Source of the DNA: Omphalotus guepiniiformis
Taxonomy: Eukaryota > Basidiomycota > Agaricomycetes > Agaricales > Omphalotaceae
Length of the DNA: 64,000 bases
Assembly: GCA_028554645.1 (NCBI GenBank)
Contig: JAQOOI010000019.1
Span: 1,240,001-1,304,000, forward strand
Reading direction: 5' to 3'
Positions 42,729 to 53,699 of the stretch are shown piece after piece. Position 1 is the stretch's first letter; each line of letters opens with the position of its first letter. The position numbers and the translations under genes are program-made. The notes below the pieces were generated by a model. That model was not told the DNA's origin and searched no databases. It saw nothing but the letters and a program-made list of their open reading frames with translations.

Positions 42729-44695
42729 ATGGCGCTCTCCCTTCGTCGACGAAGTTTATCTCGTCTCATGTTTGGACTTGGAGCTATTCTTCTTGTTCGA
42801 ACACTTTTCTTCTCTTCCGGCGACTCTTCGTCCTCACACTCCTTCGCGACCCCTCGCTCTAATCAAATCGAGGAACACAATTTCATTGAACGTGCAACGA
42901 GACCAGACAAGTCTCTTAATGTCCAAAAACACAAATTTTTGCAAGCGAGAATAGGGAGGGACGAAAGAGATGAGATTCTGGGGGACGTAATAAGGAATGG
43001 CATTAATGACTACTGGGACCGTTTTCAGCTGCCCTAGTGAGTACAGTTCGATATGCTCGATGAAGTGTCAAAGCGTTCTAATATAGTCTTAGCATTGTGA
43101 GCTCAGAAACCTCCTCTATGGACGCTCAGCATGTTCTGAGCGCCATAGACCAGCTTTTATCTCTCAACGGGTGGGTGGCTGCCCTCTGTCCTACCCTGGC
43201 TCGTCCTTTTGGTCAGAATAAACATGACGATGCTTGGGATGACATAGCTCGACAGGATCGTCTTTACTTCTTCGCCATAGTCATCCACTCTGCCGACCAT
43301 TTCCTTGTTGATCAGCTTGCTGTCATCGTTCAAATGGCCAAACGTTTGGGCACGCATAACATGTTCGTTTCCATGCTCGACTACGACTCGACAGATTCTA
43401 CTGAAACCCTGATTGATCTCTGCGAGGCCGTCTTGACATTACTTGGTGTACCTTTCAGAATTCGAAGAGTACCTGGAATGACGGAGGATCCCAATACTGC
43501 CTACTACCCCCTCGAGGAGGCACACATGAGGAACCTGGCATTGGAGCCACTTTTAGAGCTGCAACAAAGACGGCAGATTAAATTCCACCGTGTCATCTGG
43601 CTCAAAGGTTTCACATGTCCCAACGATATTTTGGAGACAATTAAAGTAAGCTTCGCCAATGAAGCTGCCATGGTCTGTGGTATGGACTGGGCCGAACACA
43701 ACGGATTCTTTATCTTTTCTGACCGGTGTGTAATATGTCGTAATTTCTTTTCCACTGGCACTCAAATTGGATACATTGTTAATAGGTGGCGTACTCGCGA
43801 TATCGAGGGTGACCAATTCCGTCAATCTAAATCATCCTCGAAACCAGACGCGGTGCCCCCACGAGACAAGGTTGGCGCTGCTCGTTACGCTCAGCATCTT
43901 CCCTTCCAAGTGTTTTGCTGTGAATCTGGTACACACGTCGTCGATCCCGAGCAATCTTACTACAAGGGAATTTCCTATCGAGCCGGAACCGATTTCCACA
44001 ATGTTAGCAAGGCTGAGGGTGTTACTGAGCGCGACCCGGATGCGCCATGCTTGGACAGTAGTCAGGCCTGGTTTTGCCGAGATCTCTGGGTTCGTAGTGC
44101 TCGTGACGCGATGGAAGAAGTGGACAAAGCCAACGGTGGAAACCCTGGTGTCAGAAAACGAGATGTCAACCTCATTGACGTTGCCGCGAGGGATCCCCTG
44201 ATGGAGAATATCGGGAATACGGAGGAGACCGATGAAACTCCTGCGAAGCGAGAGGCTGCAGGAGCAGTGGTTGACCCAGATGCAAATGCTGGTTCGGATT
44301 ACGATGCCATGTCAGATGAGGAAGGAGGGGAGGTCGTACCTCCACCTGAAGAACCCGGAAAATTGTCAATACCCAACTCTGTCTTCCGACCTGCAAGAAT
44401 CTTGGTCAACCCCCGTTGTCCTACGACATATGCGGGTGTCAGTCATACGCAGCTTGCTCTCGACTTATTCGGCGATGGGGATGATAATGCAGAAGGCGTT
44501 GGGAAATATGTATTGGAAGACTGGGAGGGCGCACCAGAAAGTTTTGTCTGTCAAGAACAGAGGTACGTTTTCTCGTTTTTCACCGAGGTAAATTGCTGAA
44601 ACCTTTTTCTTAGACAAACGGGCGGTCGCAAGGCAACGAAAACGCAGCGACGGCTTGGGTTCTCAATCCATGATGAGTTGCAAAAGCTGCAGTAA
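42729..44695 (+). CDS. CAP59/CMT1-type alpha-1,3-mannosyltransferase-like protein
   Basis: Golgi type II glycosyltransferase of the cryptococcal mannosyltransferase family, which builds capsule or wall mannans in relatives. Exons 42729-43036, 43093-43725, 43786-44562, 44614-44695; 599 residues. A short basic N-terminus and signal anchor ('RLMFGLGAILLVRTLFF') precede the catalytic region: 'FAIVIHSADHFLVDQL', 'FVSMLDYDSTDSTETL' (family DSTD motif), 'VIWLKGFTCPNDIL', 'GMDWAEHNGFFIFSDR|WRTRDIEGDQF' and 'FQVFCCESGTHVVDP'. The C-terminal part holds an acidic insert before 'NPRCPTTYAGVSHTQLALD'. The second intron is 60 nt without a stop, so retention would add 20 residues. Confidence 0.85.
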
Positions 44696-44922
44696 TAATC
44701 ACATAGATGGGTAATTGATCACCATGATATAGCGTAGTCCATGTATAATATTCAGTTATGGGTCCTACTCTTATTTCGCGTATTTTGCATTTTGAGGGAA
44801 GCACCGCAGTATGGATTGCTCATGATCACGTGGGCGTGTCAGTATGTAGGCTTTGGAATTTTGTATCCGAGTCTGACTCGGTACTTGGACTTCACGTCGT
44901 TCATCGCTCCCTCGTCACAAAA

Positions 44923-46272
44923 ATGTCGGCAGCTCCAGTAGCTAAACTAGTGCCTCCGCGTCTCATGACGCTCGCAGACCTTTCTGTTCCTCAGATACAA
45001 CGTCTCCTTTCGCATTCATCGTTTTGCAAGCAAATAACGAGACCATGGTTGGAGCCCCAGAGGCCAAGCCTACAGAAGAAAGGCCAGCTTAAAATGCCTT
45101 CTCAGTCTCTGTTTAACAAGACTATTGCTTTGATTTTCTCAAAGCGTAGCACTCGGACACGTTTAGCATCCGAGACGAGCGCGTCTTTGCTGGGCGGAAG
45201 AGCTCTGTTCTTGGGAAAGGAAGATATCCAGCTCGGCGTCAATGAAACCCCTCGAGATACCGCTAGGGTCGTTGGAGGTATGTGCGAAGGTATCTTTGCA
45301 CGGGTCGGGGATCACGAAGAGATTGAGGCGAGTATCTTGTTTCGATTAGAATGATTTAACATCTCACTTTCGTGATATAGGAATTGGCCAAATACTCCCC
45401 TGTCCCAGTAATAAACGCATTGTCATCGCTTTGGCATCCCACTCAAGTCCTCGCAGACCTCCTTACTTTACATGAGCATGCGGAGCTATTTGCGATTCCT
45501 GATCCTTCAGCTCCAAAAGAAGACTTCAGTCAGTTGAAAACTTCAGTGAAATCGCGCAGGCAGAAGAAGATTGTATCACTCTCCGAGCTTCGACCGTTGA
45601 CCGTGGCTTACGTCGGAGACAGTGCTAATGTTCTGCACGATATGTTGGTTACGTATCCTCGGCTCGGTCACTCGTTGAGAGTAGCCAGCCCAGCCAAGTA
45701 TCGAGCACCCAAGGAGGTGTGGAGCCGTGTGGAAGAGCTTGGATGTGACAAGGGCATATGGTGGGGCGAAGATCCTAAGGAGGCCGTAAAGGGTGCAGAC
45801 GTCGTTGTTACGGATACTTGGTAAGTGCACAAGGGTTCTTCCGCTGTTAGTGCTCGTAATAGACCCATCTCTTTCAGGATTTCTATGGGTCAGGAGGCGG
45901 AGAAGGCTCAGAGGCTGCAGGATTTCCAGGGTTATCAAGTAACAGAGGAACTCTGCCGAGAAGGTGGTGCAAACCCTGACTGGAAGTTTCTACATTGTCT
46001 TCCAAGGAAGCAGGATGAAGTCGATGACGAAGTCTGTTGCCCGCTTCGCTTCTAGATGATAGAACTAATCCACTGCTCAGGTGTTCTACGGCCCTCGTTC
46101 GTTAGTCTTCCCGGAGGCTGATAATCGTCGATGGACAACCATGGCAGTCTTTGAGTAAGTATATGCTGTTCGTCGTAATTTCTACTAACATTGCTCCTTC
46201 TTCAGCTTGGTCTTTGGGAAGTGGCAGATTGATGTGCCCGAGTCTGCGGCTAAAAAACCGGAAGTGAACTGA
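44923..46272 (+). CDS. ARG3: ornithine carbamoyltransferase
   Basis: Condenses carbamoyl phosphate with ornithine to citrulline in arginine synthesis. Exons 44923-45327, 45381-45820, 45878-46031, 46081-46154, 46206-46272; 379 residues. Carbamoyl-phosphate site 'FSKRSTRTR', then '[13 protein letters not shown]' (HPxQ), '[15 protein letters not shown]' (ornithine side), 'VVVTDTW|ISMGQE' and '[11 protein letters not shown]' (catalytic HCLP). A ~30-residue Lys/Ser insert precedes '[10 protein letters not shown]'. The first intron begins GC (GAG|GCGAGT). Start: ATG 44923 is favoured because conserved sequence follows soon; the frame is open upstream to 44758, which could supply a mitochondrial presequence. 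Confidence 0.93.
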
Positions 46273-46520
46273 GCTAGTAAGCCCGTTCGCAGTGCCGTGG
46301 CTTGAAAAGGAGCAGTACTGTAACTTTAACCATGCCTCGAATAAAATTGTCTTCGTCTGCTGACACTGATCAATGATAAAAGTTTTGAGTCTGGTTCGGT
46401 TGTGTACATATGAGAGGTCGATTGAAATTCCCACGAAATGACGTCAGAGCTTTTCCCCAGTGTTCAACCAGAAACGGTCCGAGGAAGTTAAATACCCTTG
46501 ACTCTCTACCACCATCATCT

Positions 46521-49140
46521 ATGGCCACTGATAAGCGCGATGTCCATAACCCTCTGCTCTTTGAATGCGCCTGGGAGGTCGCCAATAAGGTCGGCGGTAT
46601 CTACACTGTCATAAAAACCAAAGTTCCCGTCACAGTCTCCGAATATGGCGACCGCTATTGCCTCATCGGTCCCCTCAGCTACAAAACTGCACCCATGGAG
46701 GTCGAACAGCAGGAACCCTCAGACCCATATCTCGCTGCTACCCTTGACTCAATGCGAGCTCAAGGCGTGAAAGCGCTTTACGGTCGATGGCTTATTGAAG
46801 GCGCTCCGAAGGTTTTATTATTCGACACAGGCAGCATGTATCACAGGTTGGACGAGTGGAAAGGCGATCTCTGGAACTTGGCGGGCATCCCGAGTCCTCC
46901 CAATGATCATGAAACAAACGAGACGATTGTATTTGGTTATCTCGTCGCTTGGTTCCTTGGAGACGTACGTATTCGCTGGCACCGCCTATTGCTAGGCGTC
47001 TGCGCATCAGTAACTGATCCCTGCTCTGCAGTACCTGTCTCGCCAACTCACGACTGCTGTTGTTGCTCACTTCCACGAATGGCAAGCTGGTCTCGCCATC
47101 CCGCTCTGCAGAAAGAGACACATCGACGTCACAACTGTTTTCACCACCCACGCTACCCTTCTCGGACGTTACCTGTGCGCGGGCTCAGTCGATTTCTACA
47201 ATAACCTGCAATACTTCGATGTTGACCACGAAGCAGGCAAGCGTGGCATCTACCACCGTTACTGCATCGAGCGGAGTGCTACCCATTGCGCCGATGTCTT
47301 CACCACTGTCTCTCATATCACTGCATACGAATCGGAGCACTTGCTGAAGAGGAAACCTGACGGTGTATTACCGAATGGCCTCAACGTAGTCAAGTTCCAG
47401 GCTATGCACGAGTTTCAAAATTTGCATTCGACGAGCAAAGCTAAGATCAACGAGTTTGTGAGGGGTCATTTCTACGGCCATTATGACTTTGATCTAGACA
47501 ATACACTTTACGTGAGTGTCCGCACTTTAGCTTCCGTGTGGGTATTGCTTATTCCCCTATACTTGTTTACCGCCGGGCGTTATGAGTATCGGAACAAGGG
47601 CGTTGACATGTTCATCGAGTCCTTAGCCCGTGCGTTTTTGTCCGTTACTTCGTGCGGATGCATTGCTGAAGAAGGTTCATACAGGACTGAACTACCGCCT
47701 ACAAAAGGCTGGATCGAATATCACCGTCGTCGCTTTTATCATCATGCCTGCAGCCACCAACTCCTACACCATTGAGGCGCTCAAAGGTCAAGCCGTCACG
47801 AAACAGCTACGAGATACTGTTACTGAGATACAAAACCGTATCGGCGCACGTTTGTTCGACCACGCAGCACGGTTTCATGGGTTAGTAAGTTTCGAAGTAA
47901 GGTCATGATAGGACGCCTTACACATGATTTCAACAGAGATCAAAAGGCCGTCCCTACACCGGAAGAACTTCTCTCATCCGAGGATATAGTACTGCTGAAA
48001 CGCCGAATTTTCGCCTTAAAACGCAATTCGCTTCCTCCTGTCGTTACACATAATATGGCCGATGACGCGAATGATCCCATCCTGAATCAGATCCGGAGGG
48101 TGAAGTTGTTCAACGATACTCATGACCGAGTCAAAGTGATTTTCCACCCGGACTTCTTGAATTCCAACAATCCGATCTTAGGGCTGGACTATGAGGAATT
48201 CGTGCGTGGTTGTCATCTGGGTGTCTTCCCAAGTTATTACGAGCCTTGGGGGTATACGCCAGCCGAATGCACCGTGGTCAGTGTTCCTTTTATACCAGGT
48301 GCGACGGGATGAAGACGGTCATTTACAGATGGGTATCCCGAGTATAACAACGAACCTGTCTGGTTTCGGCTGCTTCATGCAAGATCTGATTGAGCGACCG
48401 CAAGACGAGGGTTGTTACATCGTCGACAGGCGTATGAAATCTGTGGAGGATTCTGTCAATCAGCTCACCGATTACATGTTCGCGTTCTGCAATAAGACAC
48501 GGCGCCAGCGCATAAATCAACGAAACCGAGTGGAGCGACTGAGTCCCTTGCTAGACTGGAAGAACCTGGGAATCGAGTACAGCAAAAGTCGGCAATTGGC
48601 TCTGAGGAGAGCATACCCTGATCAATTTTACGGCCCTGATGGAGAACCTTACGCCGAGGTGGAAGGGGAAGACTTCGATTACTTTGGTGGTGGAGTGGGA
48701 AGGATGCCTCCTATGAGCGTTCCTGCTAGTCCAAGACTGAGAGGTGCTGCGACACCTGGCGATATTGGAACGTTAACAGAGGAGGTGAGCGTTTTAATCT
48801 TCCACCTTCTTCCGTCTTGCAGTAACTGATACAATGTGCATTCTAGATGCAGGCGCTTCATACGAGCGACTATCGAGGCTATGGCTGGCCCTCGTCTGCA
48901 GAAGACGAGGAGGACTCCTATCCATTGTACGTCATCCAACGAGATGAATTAAATAGTTATACTGATGCCATCTTCAGCCCACTGGTCATGAAGGTTCGCT
49001 CTCGTTCTGGGTCTGTCATGAGCGGTGCCAGTACTCCCGGAGGTGGAACATTCAAAAGCCTCAGTGAACGCGACCTTCAACAGGCTGATGAAGCTCTTAG
49101 TCAAGTCAAAGGGGAGAATGGTGTCAATGGCACACATTAG
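46521..49140 (+). CDS. GSY1: glycogen synthase
   Basis: GT3 glycosyltransferase that extends glycogen from UDP-glucose in the cytosol. Exons 46521-46964, 47032-47629, 47685-47880, 47937-48276, 48329-48784, 48847-48926, 48978-49140, about 758 residues (yeast Gsy2 705). N-terminus '[19 protein letters not shown]'. '[15 protein letters not shown]', '[14 protein letters not shown]', '[19 protein letters not shown]', 'VVAFIIMPA' and '[21 protein letters not shown]' carry the E-x7-E catalytic motif. An Arg/Ser-rich tail with '[18 protein letters not shown]' suits phosphorylation control. Positions 47512-47562 look like an intron (GTGAGT) but lack an AG; if retained they add 17 residues inside 'NTLY...FTAGRY'. 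Confidence 0.93.
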
Positions 49141-49631
49141 GTCGTTGTGCCCCTTGGATTCTCCGCAATCCGCACCAGTATGGATATGCAGACGGAGGAA
49201 GGTAACCCAGCTTTCTCTATACTGGTCTGAATCTTAATATGAAAACGCTTTCGTGTCTTACTGAAGTAGAGCTTTTTGCTCGATCCCAAGTATATACATA
49301 TGTGCTCTCTTACCAATACTCAGAGTTGTTGTAATCACCATCGAAATATGGAAGCAAACTGTACAGTTGCATTTTAGGAAATACCAATGCCTGAAAAGGT
49401 AAGTGCTCGATGAATCCGGCGATTGCCGTGACTCACGTGCCTTGTGGCGTATACGGTTACACTGGCATGAGCCATGCCTGCCCTCACGCTCTCAGTAACC
49501 CAGCCCAACTCGAGTCTCGAAGCCTGTGCAGCCTTTGAACCCAAGTTCACAGTTCTTCAGTATCTTCTTGCTCTTGCCTCTTCATTCCGCCTCGATGAAG
49601 CATATCTATTCTCCTAACGATTCAAATATTC
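49141..49631. other. intergenic region with one short frame
   Basis: A 47-codon frame starting ATG near 49470 ('PALTLSVTQPNSSLEAC') ends just before the doubtful gene at 49632. It could be an upstream exon or uORF, but no supporting splice pair was found. Confidence 0.35.
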
Positions 49632-50056
49632 ATGTTTTACTCTCTGCTCGGGTCTGCCCTCGAGGGTAGTGCAACTGAAGAGGCTTCGGAGGCAAAATCC
49701 CCATCGAGCTGGCTAGACTGTTGCCGTGCAATGGTTGTGATTTTTTTTTTCTTTTGGTTCTCCATAGGATTGGAATTGCGTTGTAGTGGATGCTGGATAT
49801 GTTTCACTTCTCAATACAGCCTATCCTCCAGCGTTGTCCAGACTCCGAACCATATTCTTTTTCCTATCCTGCAGCGCTGTCGGGCATGATGAAGGATCGT
49901 GCATCTGGAAGCTGTTCATAAGCATTCATCCGGTGCGTTCAGTACATGTTTTTACACCTTCATTTTTCATCTTATACCTCGCTAGGACCTGATGAGCTTC
50001 CTCGTCATACACAATGGCATATTTGTCCTGATATATGCTACTCGATAGGGACACCC
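49632..50056 (+). CDS. doubtful small spliced gene, unknown product
   Basis: Not recognised. A spliced reading of 49632-49733, 49768-49923 or so, and about 49986-50056 gives ~108 residues: 'MFYSLLGSALEGSA', 'CCRAM|DWNCVVVDAGYVSLL', 'TIFFFLSCSAVG', 'SIHP|DLMSFLVIHNGIFVLI', with two hydrophobic segments that could be membrane helices. The second intron has a good GTGCGT...GCTAG pair; the first is only 34 nt with a weak donor (GTTGTG). A different frame from ATG 50035 ('GNAIVVLLLIGDYNF') extends to about 50210 and is an alternative end. Expression evidence would decide. Confidence 0.25.
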
Positions 50057-50210
50057 GCACGAACGGGAACGCAATCGTCGTACTCCTTCTCATCGGAGAT
50101 TACAACTTTCTCACTGAACGAGACTCAACTGCAGGGATCGCTGTCATTAATTTGGATCGTTTCCCTCTTTCTATCCAAAACAGAGTTTATCACACTCACA
50201 AGCATGTCTA

Positions 50211-50500
50211 GTTGGTTTAGAAGGTGCGATAACGTTCCTCTACTCAAGACAGCCCGAACTCACATATAGCCCAGGGCTGAGGTCATAGAATTACCCATGT
50301 TTGTGCTTACGTAATTTATTTTCTTAACGCCCAATTGTTTGCCGGTTTCGGCAATTTTTTTTCGATCGCCTTGGCCCCGACACGACAAACGGTATTCGAG
50401 TGCCAGCACAGAAGTGCAACCAGCTTGCTGCTCGAGTTTCCGCTCCTCAACTCTCCGTCTGTCTTCTCCGCCCCCTTCTTCTATTCCAACGCCCTATCAT
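50211..50500. other. EPL1 upstream region
   Basis: Noncoding by eye; holds CT-rich tracts near 50430-50490 typical of fungal core promoters. Confidence 0.35.
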
Positions 50501-53465
50501 ATGCCACGACCCGGTCAACCGGCTGCATCTACGCTGAGGAATCGCAACCGGATTACGAATAAAAGCCGTCTTAAAATCGTTCGCGGAAATCTCGATGTTG
50601 AACCAATTATTCCTGACGAGGACGAGGAGAAGAACCGTTTACTGCAGAGCGTCGCTGGCGTCGACCAGGAGGATGCCAATGTAATGACTCTTCTTTGTCG
50701 ATGTGGCTATGCGTTCCGCGGATTGGCTGACTAATCATACTATTATAGGAACACCATTTGCAAGCTGTTCTTTCACAGGCTGCAGTGGGTCGTCCTGGGG
50801 ATAAGGATGACGCTACAGCTTCCGCGGCGTTTATTCCTATACCTGACCATGCTGGTGTTGCTGATGATTATGAGAAATTGTATCCTCCTAGACGATGGAA
50901 GGATCCAGTGTCGTATGTGCAAGCCACGTCTGGTGTCGAGGAGCTGTGTACAGGCGCACTTGCCGATGGCTGCACTTATTACATGGACGAGCGAGACAAG
51001 GATTGGCTTGATAGAAACAACGAAGAGGCCCGAGGCGAAGGAACAAGTGCGCAGGGTTGCGTTTCTCCCTCGGGTATCAGAGTATCTGGTGGTCGCAGCG
51101 CGAAAGCCAAAGGGAAAGAACCAGAAGAGCAACCAACTGTCATATCTGAAGACGAGTTTGAACTCGTAATGGGATTGTATGAGAAAATTACTCATGACAA
51201 GACCGAGTTTTTACATCATGTTTGTACTAACTAGCCCGTGTAGTTTTCTTTGATGTCGAAACTAACATGGAGTGTCTGTTTTACAGGGACTCGAAAATGG
51301 GATGAGTTTTCCTGAATTCTTAGAGTATCAAGAAACGTTTTCCAATCCTCTACCGCCTGCTACTTTTGCTGCGTACAAAGCACCAAGCTGGATTCCCGAG
51401 TGTTCTCGGTTGCTTTGCCTCGCCCGTATAGTTTACCCGTACTGGAAAGAACGGCGACTAGAACGAGCGGGGCATAGAATCATCCCTGTGCTCAATGTGC
51501 GTTTCCGTTTATCTTTTCCTGAGCGATCGACTGATGACCCCAACAGCTCGATGACTCTGATACTCTTAACGAATCCTACGTATGCTTCCGTAGACGAGAA
51601 ACCAAAGCGATCCGGAAGACGCGTGCTGCGCAAGTGACATCGTCGGACAAGCTCGCACGACTAGAAGCCGAGTTTCATTTTCCTGTTCAGCTTGCCCAAA
51701 GTGTACTTGGTCGTGAGCAAGTCAAGAGAGACCTTGCTCGACAGTCACAAGCAGTGTGGGAACAACGCATGAAACTTGTTGAACTTAGAGTCAAGTATCC
51801 TGCTCTTGGGGAGAAGACAGACGAGGAGTTGCTTGTGGAGAAAGAACGACCTGGGAAGAAATCTGATGTTTCGTACGTGTTTCCTGTGTTTTGGCTAGCA
51901 TGCTTAATGACATGTTCCCCTCTAGGCGAGTCCGGCTTGCTTCAAAACACGATTCTGCCCAGGCTCACGCGGCAGCGCGCTTGGAAGTGCCTGGGCCAAG
52001 AGAGCGTTCTGCGATATACCAAACCAAGATTGAAACTGTCCTCGGGAAACAAAAGGAACTGGATCAACATTGGGAAGATCATATCGACGTAGGTTCTTAT
52101 TCAGCTGCTCAACTCTACAATTCCTTCATAAATTTAACAGGCCGGCTACGTAACGCCACTATCCGTGCACTCTTCAAGACTGTTCAAATACATCAACCCA
52201 GCGTCAAAGCCACCTTCACCAAGACGACCTATTCGGTTACGCTATGGGCGTGGTGGACGCGCGTTTATTGACCGACGGCACTCGGTTGAGCATCATGTAC
52301 CAAAACGACGCCGGAGGTTACCTCTCTCCGAGTCGGATGAGGATGAGGACGAAGTTGTACCGATGGAGGTTGATGAAGAATCTGATCGACGAGTGGAAGA
52401 ACGATGGCGGTTCGACGCGGACGACGGGCCTCATTACGGGCCTGGAGGCTCGGACGAACAAGATCGGATTCTAGTCGATGATTACGATGCGAAGTACTGT
52501 CATTCCATTCTATTCTGCTATCCCTTGCTGATATGTCTGGCTATAGCTACCTTCGTCACGCTGTATCCCTCCTCAACGAATCAGACATTACGGCCGTTCT
52601 AAACGATCCCACGATACCGCGTATTACGCCAGACGGGAAGAAGGAAGGTTTCGTTCCGTTCCGGTTGGGCGTGTTACCGCCTATCCTGAGCGGGAGGACG
52701 TTACCCCCTTCGCCTGTTAAAGGTGTTGCTCCGTCGACATCACCAGTAGTGCAGAAACTCACAACGAACGATCCTCTGCTCGCGACGCAGCAAGTACCGG
52801 TTGCGGTGGCTGCGACTCGGGTGATGCCATCACCTCAAGTGACACAGAATGGACGAGCGGCGATGACGATGCCTCATATTGACATGAACAAGATTGGTTA
52901 TCAGTCAGGAGCAGCAGTCGCTGCTGTAGCTGAATCATCTCAAGAAGCAAAACGTGTCGTTTCTGTGCAGAAGCCGGCAGAAAACGTTGGGGGTAAACAT
53001 TACATCAACGGGTACAACGGGGTGGTGGGTAATACTGCTTCGTTGGCTCATTCACAATACGCACACGCATATCCGACACTCGATGCCCAACAACAGCAGA
53101 TACAGAATGTGAAGATTGGTACAACAAATGGCATTAACGGGTTTGCGTCAAACGGTAGCAGCGCAAGCAGTGGTACTCCGGTGATGAACAATCGACTCCC
53201 AGCGAGTAATGCTACCACGAGCCCAAATCTCAAACTGTCCCCCAGTCAACACGGATTAGCTGGACGTACACCACCTAGTGCGAATGGGAATAGAGTTGTG
53301 AGTGGTAGAGCAGCGCATTCTCCTGTTGGTGGGCAACAGCAGGCGCCTGGGGGTATGACTGTGGGTATAGGTGTAGGCGTAGGCGTGAATGTGGGTGTTG
53401 GGTCACCACTTTTACAGCATCAACAGCAGCAGCAAGCTGTTGGGAATTCGCAGGGGGTTTATTGA
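50501..53465 (+). CDS. EPL1: Epl1, enhancer of polycomb-like subunit of NuA4
   Basis: Scaffold of the NuA4/Piccolo histone H4/H2A acetyltransferase, bridging Esa1 to the nucleosome. Exons 50501-50680, 50749-51219, 51287-51496, 51547-51872, 51926-52088, 52141-52493, 52547-53465; 873 residues. EPcA region: 'TLRNRNRITNKSRLKIVRG', 'GVDQEDAN|EHHLQAVL', 'FIPIPDH', 'YYMDERDKDWLDRNNEEA', 'ISEDEFELVMGLYEK', 'TFSNPLPPATFAAYKAPSW' and 'YWKERRLERAGHRIIPVLN'. Then 'SYVCFRRRETKAIRKTRA', the EPcB-like part. The C-terminal 300 residues are low complexity with a GVGVGVNVG tract and polyQ, poorly conserved in this family. All six introns have GT-AG ends and conserve phase. Confidence 0.93.
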
Positions 53466-53699
53466 GGAAGAGAGAATTATTATTAGATTATCAAGACTTT
53501 GACATTGCTGTTCATTGGACATTCGCATTTATTGTATATACTTCATGAATATGATCATCATCACTCAATGGAATGTGTGGTTCCGGTTAGTTGGGCTTAA
53601 ATGGCGAATTTCACCAAGTCATGAACATTGCTTACATCAGCGGGTCCGTGAAACTTTCAACTTCAAGTGGTCTGCTCGCGACCTCCACCCACGACGACG

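Noticed and set aside
44758..44922. Upstream extension of the ornithine carbamoyltransferase frame
   Set aside because: Open but lacks a clear presequence character; ATG 44923 gives a normal protein. Kept only as an alternative.
50773..51195. Minus-strand frame opposite EPL1
   Set aside because: Antisense shadow; the plus strand has clear Epl1 sense with proper introns.
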